NCBI GenBank assembly: GCA_017506865.1
Contig: JAFCMP010000490.1
Span: 248,001-312,000 of the forward strand
DNA: 64,000 nt
Direction: 5' to 3'
Source: Tribonema minus
Taxonomy: Eukaryota > Sar > Xanthophyceae > Tribonematales > Tribonemataceae
Below are positions 40,050 through 50,746 of the stretch, one piece after another. How positions within the stretch are numbered: the first letter of the stretch is position 1; the number at the start of each line of letters is the position of its first letter. Below the pieces are notes generated by a model. The model worked only from the letters and a program-made list of their open reading frames with translations. It ran no database searches and was not told the origin of the DNA. A program made the translations under genes and the position numbers.

Positions 40050-40998
40050 GGGCAGACTTCCGCTGTTGTCAGACAGGTTTGCTAGGACGCGCAGGCGTGC
40101 ATGCTTTGGGTGCCCGTGCAACTAACCAGTCTGAGAGTGAAAGTGTTTCTGGGGCTGTGCGTGACTGGTTAGCGTTGGCATTCAATTCAATGCAAACAAG
40201 CACATTTACGAACGAAGAGGTCTTGCTTGTTTATCTTGCCTTGTGTGGTTGGTCTACAACTTTGTGAGGCGTGCCGCATATTGCACCAGTCAGTACACTG
40301 CAGCAGTCTTGCACATGCACAAGGCCAGCACCTGTGTTTGCCAGCTGCTTTGGTATTTAGTTGCCGATTCACAATGCTACGGGCTGAAGACCACAGGTGA
40401 CAGGGTGCCCTTAAATATGCAACACCGCTGAGTACGCGTAGCCGTACGGTACCGTCCGAATAATATAATGTGCGACAGTCAACAAAGCCACACATGGACA
40501 ACTCACGACACTGTCCTAACTTTCCACAACCCTATCCACATGTCAACAACACAGTGTAACCCTGGGGATGGCTAGTGCGTTTGGTGGCGCGCAAAAATGA
40601 CCCGGATGCCAGCGCCGCCTCTGCTCTCAACATCAACGCCGACACGCCGACCGTATGCCACGCGCAGAGCGTGGCAATGGAGAGTGGTCAATGCGACGTG
40701 CAAGCACCAGGTCCTCTACCTACTTTGGCATATAGTCATCAGTGATGGTAAATATAATGTGAGCACATGCTTGACAAATACGTCAATGGTTGCAGCACTT
40801 GAACTCTTGTACTACATTTGCCGCCACAGGCCTTCAATATGGTTGACGCTGAAGCAAGATGACGCAGCAAAATTTATGTCCGCTTATAACCCTGATGAGT
40901 CCGACAAGGCTGACGAGCTCAGTGAGTAGGACCACCATGCGTAATATAATGTGCGCCACTGCACGTACACGTGCACGTGCGCAGCTGTTGCACGTATC
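40050..40998. other. Intergenic with one doubtful small ORF
   Basis: An open frame at 40597-40929 ends ...SAYNPDESDKADELSE directly before the ClpP-like gene, but its first half looks random and I do not call it. Confidence 0.3.
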
Positions 40999-41718
40999 AT
41001 GCTTGCCAGGCGACTTGTGATGATGTGCTCTCTTCCTCTTATGTGCGCTAGGGCATTCACAATGTCTATGGTGCCCAGAATGAGCTGCATCGACCTCATC
41101 AAGTACGGCGGCGCACCACTCGCAGGTACAGCGACAGCTGCAACGTCCCCCAAGGTGGCCAATGCCGATGAGTCAGAGTACGGTTCTGTAGAACGCAGGT
41201 ACAACAAAATCTACCTCTACACGGAGGTGACCTCGGAGTCGTGCGCCATGACACAAAGAGCCATTGAGGATGCGACTGCAGAAATGCAGCAGTACAGCAC
41301 CGCTCTCTCCATCCCTGAACCTCCAAGGATTGAGTTGCACATCCAGAGCCCTGGTGGTGCGCTCCTGCCGACCTTCGGCCTCATTGATTTCATCGCTCGT
41401 AATCCAGTCTCAGTGGATTCATATATTGATGCGTTCGCCGCATCGGCGGCGACCCTTATTAGTGTGTCATGCTCAAGACGGTACGCGTACCCACATTCAA
41501 TCATGATGCTTCATCAGCTTTCTGGCAGCGCAAGCGGCAAGTTCACTGAGATGGAGACACAGGTCAAAAACATGGACCTGTTCATGGAGATGATACGCAG
41601 GATCTATGTTGATCACACCGCCATGAACAGGTCTGAGCTCAACGGGATCCTGGCGAAGGATGATTGGTTTTCCGCTCAGAACTGTTTAGATAGAGGAATC
41701 ATTGATGCCATTTTGTGA
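40999..41718 (+). CDS. ClpP-like serine protease
   Basis: A 239-residue protein from ATG 40999 (MLARRLVMMCSLPLMC), whose first 35 residues could be a targeting peptide. The ClpP fold is clear: IELHIQSPGGALLPTFGLID gives the oxyanion-hole GG, AFAASAATLIS holds the nucleophile Ser (AAS), MMLHQLSGSASG holds the catalytic His, and DWFSAQNCLDRGIID matches the closing ClpP motif. The catalytic Asp is probably in the helix MDLFMEMIRRIYVDHTAMN. It would cut unfolded peptides, normally with a Clp ATPase, which is not encoded here. It is intronless and lies 35 bases upstream of a basic-protein gene. Confidence 0.82.
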   Translation: MLARRLVMMCSLPLMCARAFTMSMVPRMSCIDLIKYGGAPLAGTATAATSPKVANADESEYGSVERRYNKIYLYTEVTSESCAMTQRAIEDATAEMQQYSTALSIPEPPRIELHIQSPGGALLPTFGLIDFIARNPVSVDSYIDAFAASAATLISVSCSRRYAYPHSIMMLHQLSGSASGKFTEMETQVKNMDLFMEMIRRIYVDHTAMNRSELNGILAKDDWFSAQNCLDRGIIDAIL

Positions 41719-41753
41719 AAAAAAAATGTTGGTGCAACTGTATATACTACTGA

Positions 41754-41909
41754 ATGCCGTTCGCAAGGAGCCCCCGAAAGTCGGCGTCGCCAAAGCGCAA
41801 GCGCAACACCCCTCGCTGCAAGACGTCCACGCCAAGGCACAAGACCGCAACACCGAAAAAGAAGAAGCGCAAGAGCGCTCGCACGCACCTATCCATGTTC
41901 GGTCTGTAA
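41754..41909 (+). CDS. 51-residue basic SP-K/R protein
   Basis: Starts MPFARSPRKSASPKRKRNTP and continues with TSTPRHKTATPKKKKRKSAR, ending MFGL. It is over 40 percent Lys/Arg, with S/T-P next to basic residues as in histone H1 tails and in small DNA-condensing proteins of algal viruses. A TATATACT lies directly upstream of the ATG. It is intronless and immediately follows the ClpP-like gene. The assignment as a DNA-binding peptide rests on composition only. Confidence 0.6.
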   Translation: MPFARSPRKSASPKRKRNTPRCKTSTPRHKTATPKKKKRKSARTHLSMFGL

Positions 41910-42109
41910 GCATGCGCATGATAGGCCCGGCGAATTTATAATGCTTGAACTTCCTTCAAGAGATGCCTGCAAGGCTTTTTCTGAATAATGCAGAACACAA
42001 ACAGCATTGCTACCATCGCACCACACCTTGCATTCGTTTCACAGATGGTCGTACAACAACACTTCACGAGGCTGCGGGTATTGGAACTTCGCCTGCAGAT
42101 AGTACGCTC

Positions 42110-42650
42110 TCATGCCTTACACAACATGTGCTCACCAAAGTGAGGATCTTGTGGAGCAGTCAGTCGTTTATCAGCAGACACCACACAGGACTCCGAAAGT
42201 AAGAACGAAGTCCACAATCCCTTGGGCTCATTGCTAGCGCGCTCTAGGTCAATTAACGAACTTTGCGATGGTCGGAAACCGCTCAAAAATTGCTGCATCG
42301 GCTTTCGCGTTTGCAGCACTGTGGGGGCAGTGGCTCCCAGAGAGGGTATAATTGCGCTCCCCGCTCTCATATTCTTGGAGATAAACTCTTGCAAGCGCGG
42401 CTGTGACAAGCTCTCTGGTGAGCGCCGCCCAGCACGCGCACCTCGCTCTGCTCCTCACCATGATGAAGCGAACAGCGTATTTGAATCTTGCGTTTCGTCT
42501 ACATATCATGCGGTTCACCATTAGTATATTGTTATTGCCTTGAAGCAATTTGCGTGCGCAGCGTACCTCGTAATCGCTGCAGAAGGTCATGTCGTATACT
42601 GCCATACTGCCAGACTTTACCCGCCCAATGCCGTCTCTTGCCGATTGCAT
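42110..42650 (-). pseudogene. Possible broken gene, unknown
   Basis: The frame from ATG 42650 contains MAVYDMTFCSDYEVRCARK and ACWAALTRE. A second minus-strand frame then continues more plausibly (LSQPRLQEFISKNMRAG ... PTVLQTRKPMQQFLSGFRPS). The switch would need a one-base change near 42410. No family is recognised, and either frame alone may be a chance ORF. Confidence 0.3.
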
Positions 42651-42703
42651 AGAACAGGATGTTTGAAGCCAGAGAAAATACTGTCAACTACTGATGCATT
42701 TAT

Positions 42704-43059
42704 ATGAAGCTTCCGCACGATGTTATCTTGTGCCGCATACTGCCTTATTGCGACATTGATGTGCGGGTGCACTTCCATGTTCCACCTGGCAAAGTCGTGA
42801 TATCACCTGCACTGATAATTGCACTGGGCAACGTGCTGAAGGGGGGAGGCAGTACTCGGAGAGTGATGTTGACAATTGGGCAGCAAATTATGGTGTACTT
42901 TTTATTAATTCTATGGTCACCGTGTACTACTTCATTGGAGGGACAGGGAAAAAGTGCGTGCTCGTGGCACACGCAGACCATTACGACATCACAATATACA
43001 ACGCATGGGTGTACGGGATACCGCTAGTGGTGGGGGTCCGTGTGCCTCGCCTCAAGTGA
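42704..43059 (+). pseudogene. Small viral-type protein, frameshift at T-run
   Basis: Begins MKLPHDVILCRILPYCDIDVR, then HFHVPPGKVVISPALI. At a TTTTT run (42899-42903) the frame is lost. With one more T a second frame would continue (VTVYYFIGGTGKK, HYDITIYNAWVYG) to a TGA at 43057-43059, about 118 residues in all. The opening MLPxDVxxxILPY-like segment is typical of small proteins in large algal viruses; this is an impression, not a family match. Confidence 0.5.
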
Positions 43060-43064
43060 CAGCT

Positions 43065-43145
43065 TCAAGGCATACGAAAGTGCGGCCAACGAAAGTGCGC
43101 CCAACGAAAGTACGCCCAACGAAAGTGCGCGCACAAAAGACACGA
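43065..43145. repeat. 12-bp minisatellite CGAAAGTGCGCC
   Basis: Five units of ACGAAAGTGCGGCCA type; related arrays are at 49290-49330 and 61060-61180. Confidence 0.85.
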
Positions 43146-43172
43146 AAGCTGTCCTAGCAACAGGCGCTGTTT

Positions 43173-43523
43173 ATGTTTTGGTCAGGCGTGCCGGCCAAAA
43201 ACGAACATAGCATGCCTGGCTGGTTCCATCAGTGTTTGATTTCATCGCTCGCGAGGTGTTCGAGCACCCTTGAATCTTCAGCGCCTATGATGCTGGTGAA
43301 TCGTGATGATTTGAATGTCTTTATTTCTTTTCTGGAAACCATGTTGGACATGATGGCTCGGGACTCACGCCAGAGCGCATGCAAACAGTTGAAGCAATAC
43401 GCTGACACTTTAATTCGCAATTTACAGAGTGCATCAAGAACTGTAACGAATCCTGAAGTTGTATATTATGTCCTGGACCGCATGGGCTGCGCGCACGATA
43501 AATCGGGCTTGCAATTACTAAAT
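43173..43523 (+). pseudogene. Intronless gene, 5' part, split by retrotransposon
   Basis: From ATG 43173, about 117 residues, mostly helical (VFISFLETMLDMMARDSRQS ... LKQYADTLIRNLQSASRTV, VVYYVLDRMGCAHDKSG). Coding character stops at 43524, where the retrotransposon ORF (opposite strand) ends. Its continuation is at about 47306-47802. No family is recognised. Confidence 0.55.
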
Positions 43524-46500
43524 CTACGGAGGGGCCGGCGGTTCGGCGCTGGCCGGCGAGGGCCGCGGCACTTGCAACAGTGCGATGCGGCGGTAAGCGC
43601 TGACGTCGCCATCAGGGGCAATGACTGCGTTCCAGTTGTCGATCACGACACGTGTGAGCGCGCGCTGTAGCGCGAGGGAGGTGCGGCGGCGCCAGAAGGC
43701 AACGCGCTGCGCGAGATTGTAGCTGCCCTGCGAGCTCTGCTCGGCGAGTGCGTGTAGCAGCGCTTGGGTGTCGCGTGACATAGCGCCGAAGTGGTCAAAG
43801 GCTGCGGAAAATAAGGTGTGTGTAGTGGGGTCCAGGGCCCCTGAGACTACGTATGTGTCTATCTTTTCCTGCGAAGCCGATTCAAGCACGCGCTGCACAT
43901 CGCGCGCGCCCCCCTGAGCCTGACGGAGGCGGGAGGGGTATGAGCTGTCACGTATGGTGACGTCTATGCAACAAGCTACTTCAAAGCCGCCGCGCAGTTT
44001 AGTGCACCGGCCTGCTGCTACCGCGTCGGCGCTCGGCTGCACTTTAGGGACTGGAAGGCAGACCTGGTTGCTGCCAAAGACGATGTCCATGAACTTGTTG
44101 AACCCGTGGCGCGCCGCGTAGCGGCGGAAGGGGGCAAGGGTGTCCCGGTCAAGACCGCGGAGGTGGGCCACCTGCTTGAGCAGCTGAAAGAGCGCGTCTG
44201 CGAGCAAGTTGTGTCGCGTGACGTTAAGCCCTTGTGTGCAGCGGCGCAGGTGGGCACCCGAGTCCACTGGTCTATGGCACTTGGGGCACCGCGCCGCAGC
44301 GGGGGCGGGGCGCTCCACGCCCAGGTGGCGCCGCAGCGTTTCGCGGAATTCCGGCGGGGACATGGTCTCCGCTGCCAGTGGGTCAGTGCTCGGCAATTGC
44401 GCCAAGAAACCCATGGCCCCCTTACAGGCGCCGCTGCGCCACGCCGCGACTGCTTCCAACGCATTTGCTGCTTCAAGCCGACGCAGCTGCGTGGCGGCGA
44501 GCGCTGCGTCTAGCACCCGTGATAGCGCCGCTTGACGCCGCGGCAGCACGGCGGCCGGCGGGGCCTGGGCAGAGCCTGGCTCGCGCGCCACCGCTGGCGC
44601 AGCAGCGCGGCGCGCGCCGGCGCGAGTCCGCATGCCCGGCCCCGCAGCTCCGCCTGCCCGTTGCAGCAGATCGCGCAGCGCCCGCCATGCGCCGTCGTCC
44701 TGGCGCCAGTCCTGGTACCAGACCGTGGGCAGGAGCAGTGCGAGGGCCGCTGCAGCCTCATCGCTGCCGCTGCGCAGCTGCTGCAGGCAGGTAGCTATCT
44801 GGGTGAAGGTGAAGCCATAGCGGGCATGCTCTAGGACACGGTTGCGTGCCGCGACTGGAAATGCCGCCAGTGCCGGCCCCATGCACTCGAGGGAACGTGC
44901 AGCAAATGCGGCACATGCACGGGGCGCCGCGCCCAGCACGCCAAAGCCACCACTCCCCAGCCGCAGATGCACGCGTACCTGCTGATGTGCTGGTAGCGTC
45001 ACTGGGGCCTCGCCACCCCAGTCGGCGCCGCGTACCCATGCCACTGCCGCCGCCCACAGAGAGGGCGGCGCCGCCGCCGCCGAAACCGCCGGCGGGCCGC
45101 GGCAATCGTCACCCGCCGCCGACGCGCCCTGGTGGGCCGGCGGCGTAAGACCCGCCGATGGCTCTTGTGCCAGCGCGGCCACGGCCGCTAGCGTGATGGC
45201 GTCGAAGCGCCGTAGCTCCTCGTGCGTGAGGGATGGCGCTGTATTGCGCGAGACATGCCCTGCGCGGGCGGGGACGGCAAGACGCAGAATGGAGAAGGCA
45301 GCCTGCACATCCTCCATCTGCACAAGCTCCGCAACCAGGCGGTCGGTGCAGGGGGCACGAAGGGTCGCCGCCACTTGCGCGCGCACGAAGCCCTCGGTGC
45401 CGACCGGCACCCCCATCAGCGTGATGCCGTCGTCACATACTGGTACGGGGACATTGGCGGCGGCAAAGACGGCGGCGGCGCGCTCGCGGGCGCCGCCTGA
45501 GGCCGGCACCAGCGCCGCGCATTTCGTGACGTTGACCTGAATGTTGAGCTCGCTCAGCGCCTGTTGTATGAAGCAGAACGCGCGGCCAACGTGGCCGAGC
45601 ACCGGCGCGTCACAGCTGGGCGTCATGATGGTGAGGTCATCGAGGTAGCCCGGAAGCGCCAGTTGCGGGAACTTGGCGCGGGCAGCCACCATGGTGCCGC
45701 GCAGTGCCAGCGCGAACAGCAGCGGCCCCAATGGGTCGCCCTGCTGCACGCCCTGTTGGGAGAGGATGATGGCGGCGTCGGCGTGCCCATCTAGGCCAAA
45801 TTGTAGCCAAGGGGCCCGGCCGGGGCCGTAGATGTGCTCGACGTAGCCGTACAGGCCAGGCAGATGCTCGGCCACCGCGGTGAGGACTGCCGAGCGCGAC
45901 AGCGCGTTGAAGGCATTACTGCCGTCAATGGCAAGGAGCACGCCGCCGCACTCATGCGTGAGCTGCGCCATGAGCGCCACTCTCTCTGCGCCCCCCCGCG
46001 CGCCGACCCCAAACTGGCCAATTGGTTCCAGCAGCGCGGAGACGCGGTCCCGGGTGTCCGTGCAGAAGGTGCGGGCGAACAGGCGGCGGATGGTGTCGCC
46101 GCACGCGATGGGGCGCGCCTTCTCGCCCACAGCGCTGAGGCGCGCGGCCGCGTGAAGGCGCCAAAAGGGGGCGGGCAGTGCGGCGGGGGTGGAGTACACC
46201 GCGGTACCCAGCCGCGCCAGCAGCTCAAGGAGCCAGTCAACCGTGCGCCCCGACGTGTGCGCCGTGTGCCGGACGCACTGCTGGAGGTGGGAGTTGCGCA
46301 GCCCAGAGGGACCGGCGGCCGAGCCAGGGTTGGCGGCGAGGATGGCCTCGCGTAGCCCGTCCGCCGTGAATGAAGCGCAGTTGAGTGGTGCCGGCGCCGC
46401 CAGCGCCGCCGCCGCCACCAAGCTGCGCGCCCGCGATGCCGCGGCATCCAGCTTCGCAGACGCATCGCCAGCTGGGTGTTTAGCCTGCAGTTTATGCAAG

Positions 46501-47305
46501 GTAGCGGAGTCGTGGGGGGCAGATGTGTCAGCACCCTCCGCCAGCAGCCGCGCGGCGCGCCCGACGCCGCCCGGCTGCCGCGCCGTCGCCGCCGCGCGCT
46601 CCCGCACTGCCGCCGCCGCCTCCGTCATAGACCTAGCGCGGCGCGTGCACGCACGGGCGGCGCCGCGGCGGCAGAAGGCCAGCGCTGTGCGCGTGAGCAG
46701 GTCCAGGTCGCCTGCCACGAAGGCCGCAAAACGGTGCGCCCGCGGCAGGGAGCCGTCGGGTACAAGCAGCAGGCACGGCAGCAGATGCAGCAGCTTGCAC
46801 CATGCACCGGCTGTGGCGGACGCCTGTGCCGCTGCCTCAACCCCGTGTGCCTGCGCTACCGCCGTCTGCGCTTCCCGGAGGCCCGCCAGCGTGGCCGTCA
46901 AGGCGGCTGTGAAGTCCGAGCGGTGCTCCAGGCGAATGCAGCGGCCGACCACCAGTTGCTGCTGCAGAACATAGTCAAAGGAGAGGTCGTCAAGCGCTGC
47001 GCGCGCGGGCGAGAGCGGCGCCAGCGTCCAGAGCGGAAGCGCGCTGCGCCATGTTGGCCCTGCCGCAGCCACAGCGGCAGCTGCGCGGGCGCCGGGGCCG
47101 CGCGCGCCGCCGCTGGCTGTAGAGAGGGGGAGGATGGGGGGCAGAGGCGCGACGCGGGGCCCGTGTGGCCGCTGCGTTGCGGCCGCCCCCCGGGACTTGT
47201 ACAGGTGGTCGCGCTGGTGCAATTTCGTGCGCACGCACCCGGGCCCTGGCTCGCCGCACGAGGCGCATGCGCAGAGTAGCAGCTCGGGTTCCACGGCGTA
47301 GTAGG
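43524..47305 (-). mobile_element. Non-LTR retrotransposon ORF (RT plus CCHC/endonuclease-like end)
   Basis: An uninterrupted frame of about 1260 residues. The frame also stays open for 145 residues further, but that part is antisense to the split host gene. An amino-terminal Cys/His cluster (LLCACASCGEPGPGC) precedes an Ala/Arg-rich region. Reverse transcriptase motifs follow: LLAIDGSNAFNALSRS (motif A), QQGVQQGDPLGPLLFALAL (motif B) and GYLDDLTIM with catalytic YLDD near 45636. The carboxyl part has CPKCHRPVDSGAHLRRC (CCHC) and a segment (KLRGGFEVACCIDVTIRD) compatible with the restriction-like endonuclease of R2/NeSL-type elements. No start ATG, poly-A or target duplication is visible, so the 5' end is truncated and the 3' end abuts host sequence at the stop codon. 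Confidence 0.82.
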
Positions 47306-47802
47306 TGCCCGCGAAGTTCCAAAAGACGGGAAAGGTTGTCCAAATGCTCGACAGCCTATATTGCGAAGCCGCCAAAGCGATCGTGGCCAGATGCAAACGC
47401 AACACTTTGCCTAAAGTGGTGTTGGAACTAACAAATGCGGTAGACAGTGGAAGACAGGTAGGTTTGAATGCACCGCCTACATCAGATCTCACGTTCATGC
47501 AAAGCCTCCAGGAAGAAATGTGGAGGACGTTTTCAATGCCTGGAGGACTGTCATCTTTTGATGAAGTACTGAGTATGATAAACGACCATCTCGCTGCGTT
47601 GCACGCAGACACAGCCACTCTGCTGACAGAGGCAACGCAAATGAAAAATTCTCTCGCAGATGCTGCAGCGACATCTGCATCGTGCGCAGCTTCATCAGAA
47701 GAGATGTCGGCTCGACTGCAAGCGGTCACCTCATCCGGCATGGAGACGGCAGTGGAGAGGGACAGTGTACGTGCACAGTTGCAGGCGCTATCACAACAGT
47801 AG
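47306..47802 (+). pseudogene. Intronless gene, 3' part, split by retrotransposon
   Basis: About 160 residues, no own ATG near the border: KTGKVVQMLDSLYCEAAKA ... MQSLQEEMWRTFSMPG, then a coiled-coil tail (LTEATQMKNSLADAAATS, RDSVRAQLQALSQQ). It continues the helical style of 43173-43523. Together they would make a protein of about 280 residues. Confidence 0.55.
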
Positions 47803-48449
47803 GGAGAAGTAAAGTAGAGGCATTGTCATGTTTCATATTGTATTGAGCGCAGTCCCCATCGGCGTCCTCGCCCTGCCTTCAATATGGTGGCAGGTATTCC
47901 TTAATAGCGTTCATGACTGCCACAGGTATAGATGAGGCCTTGGCTGCAGTGAAAATGTCCATTCAATTTGTCAATCTGCGCTGCATGCTCGCTTGCCAGA
48001 ACTCGACGGAGTGCCGCAAAAACTTCTCCAGACATCTGTCAAATCTGCGATGCGTCCTCGCGAACATGCGACTGTAGTAGCCGTAGTATTAATGACGCGT
48101 CCCGGGCTTTTTCACGCACCACACGTGCATCTTAAGATACACAAGTGAAGTGCGAATGGACCACACTTTGCTTTTGCGCCACAGAAACTAATTCAGATCA
48201 AAAGATTCGGGGATGAGCACAGTTGAAGTTGAATATAATACACTTCAAGTTGGGTGTAATATATGTTACAGAAATCAGGAGAGCGTGATACGCTGCGCAT
48301 TTGCTTTTGCGCTATAGAAACGATTTCAGATCAAAAGATTCGTGGGCAGCACAGTTGAACTTGAATATAATCCACTTGAAGTTGGGTGTAAAAAAGATTT
48401 AATCAGCCATTACTGCTGAAGCACACTTAGTCTACCAACATTATCTACC
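47803..48449. other. Intergenic with 140-bp family repeats
   Basis: No gene seen; 48170-48400 holds two to three diverged units of the repeat that dominates 58-63.6 kb (GATCAAAAGATTCGGGGATG, CACTTGAAGTTGGGTG). Confidence 0.6.
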
Positions 48450-48881
48450 ATGGTGCGCTTTACCCACATCATCACGGGCTGCATTGTGCTCTGCGCGCAC
48501 AATGTGGAGACACACAGTGTCACTTCATCCGTCTCGACAGAGTGCCTCTATGAAGGGGAATGTGCTGGCATCGCTCATTGTGTGCGAATGTCTGAAGAAG
48601 ACGGACAATGTGAATGTGACACAGGGTACATGTCTACCGACGGTGCGGTGTGCAACTACCACCAGAAATCCAAGCTGGTAGCGTTTCTGTTATCATTTTT
48701 CGTAGGCTGGTTTGGTGCGGACTGATTCTATCTGGCAGTTGGTGATACTGGCTACATTGTGGCTGGTACCTTCAAACTGATCACCATAGGAGGCTTTGGA
48801 GTCTGGCGGTTAGTTGACTGGATTCGGATTTTAGCAGGTGAGTTTCCAGATGGTAATGGGGTTGCGCTTGAGAGCATGTGA
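48450..48881 (+). pseudogene. EGF-like plus TM2-domain protein with in-frame stop
   Basis: Starts MVRFTHIITGCIVLCAHNVE, a signal peptide. It is followed by an EGF-like Cys pattern (CLYEGECAGIAHCVRM ... CECDTGYMSTDGAVC) and the first TM2 helix LVAFLLSFFVGWFGAD. A TGA at 48723-48725 then interrupts the frame where TM2 proteins have Arg/Trp in the GADRFYLG motif. The same frame continues FYLAVGDTGYIVAGTFKL with the second helix and ends at 48881. One C-to-T change (CGA to TGA) explains it. TM2 proteins are two-pass membrane proteins found in eukaryotes, bacteria and large viruses. Confidence 0.72.
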
Positions 48882-49502
48882 GGCGGTCCGAGAGTGGTGT
48901 TGCCAGGCCGGCAAAAAAGTTGCCCAAGGTCATTCAGGTGACTTCAGTCAGTGAAGCCACTTAAATAGTGCGCAGAAAATCCTCCATCGCCTCCTCCACC
49001 ACCACGACCATGATCACTGTGCCTCTGATTTTGGCGGGTTCGACTGGCTGCTCTCTCTCACCTCACTGGCGCTTGTCCATTGAGGCCGCCGCATATGTCT
49101 GTGGCAATCCGCTGCTCCTGCTCCTGCTGCTGCTACTGTCTGCAGTCGGAGGTTGCCGGTGCTGCAGACATTGTTGAACAGGTGAATCAGCGCAGATTGA
49201 GTTCAGCAATTGACAAAAGGATGTGAGACACGCACAAGTGACGGAGGACTGTCAGGCACAGAAGATTAGGAACAGGTCGACAGCTGAAGTACGGCGCCCG
49301 AAAGTGCGGCTTATGAAAGTGCGGTGCACTAGAGACAGTAGGGATATGTTGTCTAAGGCAGCACAGCGCTTCATCTCTAGGCGAGGTTCAAAGCTATGGG
49401 GTCTTCATATTTCAGAGTCTGGTTTAGTCAATTGTCTGTGAATGAACAGCGTACAGGAGCGAAGTACACTTTTCTAAACATAGCAGGTAGAACCCCAGCA
49501 GC
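48882..49502. other. Intergenic with short repeats
   Basis: Contains diverged copies of the GAAAGTGCGGC minisatellite (about 49290-49330) and of the AGGCGAGGTTCAAAGC...TCATATTTCAGAG repeat (about 49378-49420). Confidence 0.6.
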
Positions 49503-50160
49503 ATGCAAAGTCTTCTAGGAGCGCAGCCGATGTCTGCAGCACGAGCGCAGGTGGCATACTCTGACGCAAATGCCACTTTGCAGGCTCTCGTCACCAGGTT
49601 CATGAGAGCAGATCCCGGGTTGATTTACAGCTACAGGATGGCCGAGATGTACCGGCTTGGCGAGTACCCTCATTTGAGGCCCGATAATGAAATGGCGGTC
49701 CGGCTGTACGAGGCCATGCTCGCATTGCCTCTTCAGCCTGACATGAAAGATAGTATAAACAGCGCGCTGCAGTCGCTGATCGCAGACGTAGATGTGCCGA
49801 GAGACGCCATCAGCATGCCACGTCAACCCGGTCTGGTGGTTACTGGTCATTTACTGCAGCAGCATGACCATTACAGTCGCGTTTTGATGCGGTACTGCGC
49901 CCAGGCTCGTGCATGGGAATCCTATCAAGAGTCTGGAGAGCCACGTTGCTGCACAGAGGCGCGACATCAACGATAGAGTCGCCGCGCTCGCAGAATTGCG
50001 CGGTCACGCTGACCGTCAGAACGTGCATGATTACCCCGTGGTCAGGGCCGCAAGAGAGGCCATCACCCTCGTGATGGAGGAATATTACAGCTCAAACAGC
50101 CTCTGCAAGACACCAGGAAGGTGGAAGCTGGCCTTGAGACTGTGCGCTTATCGCGCATTG
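49503..50160 (+). pseudogene. Viral-type helical protein, frameshifted
   Basis: First frame from ATG 49503: MQSLLGAQPMSAARAQVAYS, then a SEL1/TPR-like stretch (YRMAEMYRLGEYPHLRPDNEMAV). It stops at 49976. A second frame from about 49905 continues with SLESHVAAQRRDINDRVAAL and ADRQNVHDYPVVRAAREAI. The phrase QNVHD followed by V is one I associate with uncharacterised proteins of large DNA viruses. A one-base shift near 49900-49930 would join them. The true end is unclear; the second frame stays open to 50352 but from about 50276 runs antisense to the zinc-ribbon gene. Confidence 0.5.
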
Positions 50161-50275
50161 TGGCGTCACATGGGCAGCATCACAGCTGTACTGCTGAGTT
50201 TGGGAACTTACAGCAACGCATTCGGGTGTAGCGTTGAGGGTGACCATGACGAATGTGAGTACATCACAACGACAC

Positions 50276-50746
50276 TTAGCAGTAAGGGCACCCAGTCGTG
50301 TTCAGAAGACCCGCTTGAAAGTTGTGGCCGCCACAGTGTCCGTTGCAAGTGAACCAGAACTTCTTGTTTGATCGAATGGACACTTGGCGGGGTGTCACTC
50401 CACTGTTGCACTCCGCTGACCAACACGCCACCTTGCGGTCGTCGGACGCCGCGAAGCTGTGACTGAAGCAGTACTCGCAATCTGTATCATTGCACAGCTG
50501 TCTGCCAGCACAGAACGGGCACCGCTGCCCGTTTGTGATGCTGGCGGGGCTGATCTGAAAGTGATGGCCACCGCAGGGACCGTCGCAGGTGAACCAGTAC
50601 AACTTGTGCGACAACTTGGTGACTTGGCGGGGTAACACGCCGTTGTGGCGCTCATCTGACCAGCACGCCACTTTGCGGGCGTCGGACGCCGCAAAGTTGT
50701 TGCGGAAGCAGTAATCACAGTCCAGGTCCTCACACATGCGGGTCAT
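50276..50746 (-). CDS. Tandem zinc-ribbon (treble-clef) protein
   Basis: A 156-residue protein from ATG 50746 (MTRMCEDLDCDYCF). Two modules of about 70 residues each have CDYCFxxxFAASDxRKVACWS, then LPRQVxxxSxKxxWFTCxGxCGGHxFQ, then CPFC or CPYC. Each has three C-x2-C-like pairs for zinc. This is the probable zinc-ribbon (DUF4379-type) arrangement widespread in giant viruses and some algae, where the module often precedes nuclease domains. No nuclease is attached here. The carboxyl end overlaps the open tail of the converging gene. Confidence 0.72.
   Translation of the reverse strand: MTRMCEDLDCDYCFRNNFAASDARKVACWSDERHNGVLPRQVTKLSHKLYWFTCDGPCGGHHFQISPASITNGQRCPFCAGRQLCNDTDCEYCFSHSFAASDDRKVACWSAECNSGVTPRQVSIRSNKKFWFTCNGHCGGHNFQAGLLNTTGCPYC

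Noticed and set aside
47306..47741. First 145 codons of the open frame leading into the retrotransposon ORF
   Set aside because: Antisense to a coding-like host gene; reverse-transcriptase-element character starts only near 47300.
48723..48725. TGA in the TM2 gene as selenocysteine or reassigned codon
   Set aside because: The family has Arg/Trp here, TGA is used as a normal stop elsewhere in the window (for example the same gene's end), and no selenocysteine element is evident.
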